Assembly: GCA_022578965.1 (NCBI GenBank) | Contig: MU400507.1 | Coordinates: 620,001 to 684,000 of the forward strand | Origin: Xylaria sp. FL1777 | Taxonomy: Eukaryota > Ascomycota > Sordariomycetes > Xylariales > Xylariaceae | DNA: 64,000 nucleotides | Direction: 5' to 3' | Shown: positions 61,400 through 64,000 of the stretch, one piece after another | Numbering within the stretch: position 1 is the stretch's first letter | Layout: each line of letters starts with the position of its first letter | The notes under the pieces: model-generated | Databases searched by the model: none | Told to the model about the DNA's origin: nothing | What the model saw: the letters and a program-made list of their open reading frames with translations, nothing else | Translations under genes and position numbers: made by a program

Positions 61400-61703
61400 T
61401 AAAATAAAGCAGTATAATTACGCAAAATTTACTATAATACTTTAATTGTAAAAAAATAAGTTATAACTTATGTATTTAAGCAATTAGGCTATATATAAAT
61501 TAGAAAATTAAACGATTAATTAAAGGGCTATTTAATAATATAAATAAAGCAACCGTAGCTAATTTTTATAATGTTAAGCATAATAATCAAATTTATACTT
61601 TAAAATTTAGCGTAATACTTATATTTTTATTCTTACTATATAACTTAGCCCAAACTTACTTTAACTAGCTAGTTAGCTTATTTTGCCACTTTACTTTATT
61701 TTA
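61400..61703. repeat. Right 304-bp direct repeat (LTR) of element Y
   Basis: It starts TAAAATAAAGCAGTATAATT and ends CTTTATTTTA. It is the same length as, and aligns throughout with, 38808-39111. Distinct pairs such as GCGC/ACGC and GGCCAT/GGCTAT show C/T or G/A differences. Confidence 0.85.
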
Positions 61704-61756
61704 ATATATATAACTTATAATATGTGTTAAAGTACTTAAGTAGCTTAGTTATAACA
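61704..61756. repeat. Right LTR of element X, second part
   Basis: It matches the last part of the left LTR of X (TAATATGTGYTAAAGTACTT and onward) and ends TTATAACA, followed directly by the target duplication CTTAA (61757-61761). Confidence 0.82.
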
Positions 61757-64000
61757 CTTAAAAACAAAAGTTTAAAAAGCTAAAAACTAAAAAACCTAAT
61801 AAATAAAAAGCTTATATATAATTTATGTATTATATGCTTATAAAAGCTAAAATTGCTTCGTTTAACGCTATATAAAATATAATATACAAAAAAACAATGT
61901 TATATTATTATAACTTAACTAAAGACTTATTTCTTTAAATAAATAGCTTTTAGCAAAAAAAGTTTAATATAATAGTATTTTAGCTTAAGTTAAAATATAT
62001 ATAAGTCCTTAATAACATTATATTATTTATAAATATATAACTAGTAATATACTTTAATAAATTACTAGCAAAAGCAAAAGTTCGTTATAGCTTTTTTAAG
62101 TTAAAAATAGCTTATTTAATTTAAGCTTTAAAGAAATTATACATAATAATATATTTAAACAAGCGCTTTATAATAATCTTAATAAACTATTTAGCAATAA
62201 AAAAAATAATTAAGCAAATTAGCTTAAAAATAACCGCTATAAACTATATAAATAAAAAGCTAATTAACTTGTTAATATATTTATTATTATATAAATTATA
62301 TATATATTATTTATTAAAACAACTAAATTATATACTTAATGCTTTAAACTATTTATAAAGTGTAATAAATATAATAAACGCTAAAAAAAAACTAAAGCAA
62401 TTAAATAAACTAGCTATATTAAACATAATATAAAACAATATAAACTTAGTGTTTTATATAGTTATATTTAAAGCTATAATAAATAAATCTATGTTTTAAA
62501 ACTTTAAAGCAATATATAAAACTAACTATAAGTATACTAAGGTTTTAAAAAACATAAAAAAAATAGCTAATAAAAATATTAATACTTTTTTTAAGCTTAG
62601 CTATTTTTTTAACTTAATATTAAACAAGCTAATTTATAATACTTATAAAAGCATTAAATAGCTATATATATTATATAACATAGTTAAAAAAGTACTTAAA
62701 ATAGCTTATAATAAAAAGCATTACTACAAAATAAAAAAAATAATATATATATTAAAGCTATAACGTGGTTCACATGCGAGTCGCGCATTTAAGCGAGTCG
62801 CGCACTTAACCTTGATGTGTTTAATAGCATAATATCGTATATAAAGGTACTTGCCCCACTTTAGCTATAACTCTACGGAAAAAAATCGGAAAAATACCGG
62901 ACTTTTTTTATTGTAAATATAATTAAAAATAAAAATATAGGTCACCAATTAGATTTTTAATATCGTTTGACCTTTATGCTTAAACAAAAAACCGCGCTAA
63001 AATTTAGCGTAGTTTTCATTTTAACTATAAAGGTCAAGAGATATTAAAAAAGTAATTGGTGACCTATATTTTTATTTTAAATTATATTTACAATAAAAAA
63101 GGTCCGGTATTTTTCCGATTTTTTTCCGTAGAGTTATAGCTAAAGTGGGGCAAGTACCTTTATATAGAAAATAGGTGTAATAGTACGCCAAGCTAACATG
63201 CGCAATTCGCTTGAATGCGCGACTTGCATATAAACCACGTTATTTAATAGTTAATAAAACTTAAATAATAAAGAAATATATTAAGCATTATAACATATAT
63301 AACTTAAACTAAATAAATAAATAATAATTAATTAATAGCTTAAAGCTAATTTAACTTAAAAAATACTTGTTTATATAAATAATAACTATTGATTTTATTA
63401 TAAAATTATTATTAATTAAAGCTAAAAGTACTTTATAATAGCTAAATAAAAACAAATTATATTATAATATATATAATGTAATAATAATAGCTATTTATTA
63501 TGCTTTTAAACGTAATTTTCTTATTTTTAAAAATAAAAAGTATATAGCTAAAAAATAAAAAACAGCAATAATTAAACAATTATTATTAAGCAATTAAAAA
63601 ATTCTTAAAGGCATTATTTTAAACTAAAATAAAAAGTTCACTTTAAAGTTTTAGCAAAAAATATAAAAAGCCTTAAAAACTAAACTATTAATAATTATAG
63701 CATATTACCTTTAAGCTAATAATTTTTTTAAACGCAAAAACTAAACTATAAAAATTGCTTTTAAGTTTTATAACTTTATTAATTTAAAAGCAAACTAAAT
63801 AAACATTATATTATCTTTATAATAAAACTTAAACGTAGTATATTTAAAAGCAACATAATTTATACTATATAAATTATTATTTAAATTTAAACTTTTTAAA
63901 GCAATAAAAACTATTATAAATGTTAAAAATCTAAAGTTATTTAAAAATATTTAATTTTTATAAAACTACTTTTATTAAAATGTTTACTTAGTTTTAAATT
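61757..64000. mobile_element. A-rich decayed element, right arm after element X
   Basis: A-rich plus-strand DNA that continues the character of 26,061-30,997 after the X insertion. Except for the palindromic element at 62,763-63,240 it is uniformly decayed. No coding motif is readable, and it runs off the window end. Confidence 0.5.
62763..63240. mobile_element. 478-bp palindromic fold-back element with TA target duplication
   Basis: The element begins ACGTGGTTCACATGCGAGTC and ends with its imperfect inverted copy, finishing AAACCACGT. TA flanks both sides (62761-62762 and 63241-63242). The inner part, 62838-63166, is a near-perfect palindrome centred at 63002 on CGCTAAAATTTAGCG. The left end holds two tandem 17-bp copies of GCGAGTCGCGCAYTTAA (62776-62792 and 62793-62809), which look like transposase-binding repeats. 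CpG is retained, unlike the surroundings. TA flanks and end repeats fit a non-autonomous Tc1/mariner/pogo-type element (MITE); the class assignment is an inference. Confidence 0.82.

Larger units (their letters stand above)
38808..61703 (-). mobile_element. Element Y, bounded by 304-bp direct repeats, inserted in the LTR of X
   Basis: Two 304-bp direct repeats (38808-39111 and 61400-61703) have LTR-like ends: TGAAATAAAG at the start, changed to TAAAATAAAG in the right copy, and CTTTATTTTA or CTTTACTTTA at the end. They interrupt the right LTR of X at a TA run that is intact in the left LTR of X. Directly inside the left repeat the plus strand reads ATTTTTCTTT, whose complement is a purine run, suggesting minus orientation. 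The interval is 22.9 kb, too long for one retroelement. It includes element Z (6 kb) and probably further insertions. No coding motif can be read. Confidence 0.75.
30998..61756 (-). mobile_element. LTR element X with CTTAA target duplication, interrupted by element Y
   Basis: The left LTR (30998-31190) begins TGTTATAA and ends TTATAATA. The right LTR is split in two by element Y (38664-38807 and 61704-61756), begins TGTTATAA and ends TTATAACA. CTTAA lies directly before 30998 and directly after 61756, a perfect 5-bp target duplication. The element's own interior, 31191-38663, is about 7.5 kb, a usual size for a Ty3/gypsy or copia element. A pyrimidine tract adjoins the left LTR; its complement is a polypurine tract, so the element is probably on the minus strand. 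No protein domain can be read through the decay. Confidence 0.8.
26061..64000. repeat. AT-rich, RIP-like transposon graveyard
   Basis: From about 26,060 to the end of the window the sequence is overwhelmingly A and T, with no open frame longer than about 85 codons. The remaining C and G sit mainly in GC, CT and AG contexts; TA is very frequent, and stop codons saturate all frames. This is what repeat-induced point mutation (C to T, preferring CpA) leaves in ascomycete repeats. Paired repeat copies differ mainly by C/T or G/A, for example TG against TA at the start of the two 304-bp repeats. The block is therefore read as silenced, nested mobile elements, probably heterochromatic or near a centromere. 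Dinucleotide ratios were not computed. Confidence 0.88.

Noticed and set aside
26061..64000. Mitochondrial DNA as an explanation of the AT-rich block
   Set aside because: No respiratory genes, rRNAs, tRNAs or intron-encoded enzymes are seen. Instead there are LTR pairs, target duplications and C-to-T differences between copies.

Overview
The window is nuclear DNA of a filamentous ascomycete (Pezizomycotina, most likely a Sordariomycete). The evidence is short spliced introns of about 48-80 nt with GTRNGT donors, CTRAY branch points and YAG acceptors, fungal gene families, and intergenic DNA full of TAGGTA/TACCTA words. Protein identities come from motif and family recognition by eye; no search was run.

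Bases 1-26,060 have balanced composition and hold six genes. They are: an unrecognised coiled-coil membrane protein (1,258-2,373, -); a PX-domain protein of the yeast Ypr097w/Lec1 family (3,513-6,575, +); the flavoprotein subunit of mitochondrial succinate dehydrogenase (7,313-9,655, +); a fused FAD-dependent monooxygenase/acetoacetate-decarboxylase-like protein (10,521-12,964, -); a short-chain dehydrogenase (14,240-15,439, +); an MFS transporter (15,490-17,546, -); and, after a 4-kb gap, a C2H2 plus Zn2Cys6 transcription factor (21,619-24,923, +), which makes seven loci including the unrecognised one. I rebuilt the exons of each, and every proposed splice keeps frame. The monooxygenase and the dehydrogenase diverge from one 1.3-kb promoter region, the dehydrogenase and transporter converge with 50 bp between stops, and the regulator lies beyond them. 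This arrangement suggests a small metabolic gene cluster; its substrate is unknown.

Bases 26,061-64,000 are extremely A+T-rich, have no intact gene, and look like transposon-derived heterochromatin mutated by RIP (repeat-induced point mutation). The block still shows a nested order. An LTR element (X, 30,998-61,756) has matching TGTTATAA/TTATAACA ends and a perfect 5-bp target duplication (CTTAA) on both sides. Its right LTR is split by a second element (Y, 38,808-61,703) bounded by two 304-bp direct repeats. Inside Y lies a 6-kb interval (Z, 47,499-53,489) with 22-bp terminal inverted repeats and TA flanks. In the A-rich DNA right of X sits a 478-bp near-perfect palindrome (62,763-63,240), also flanked by TA.
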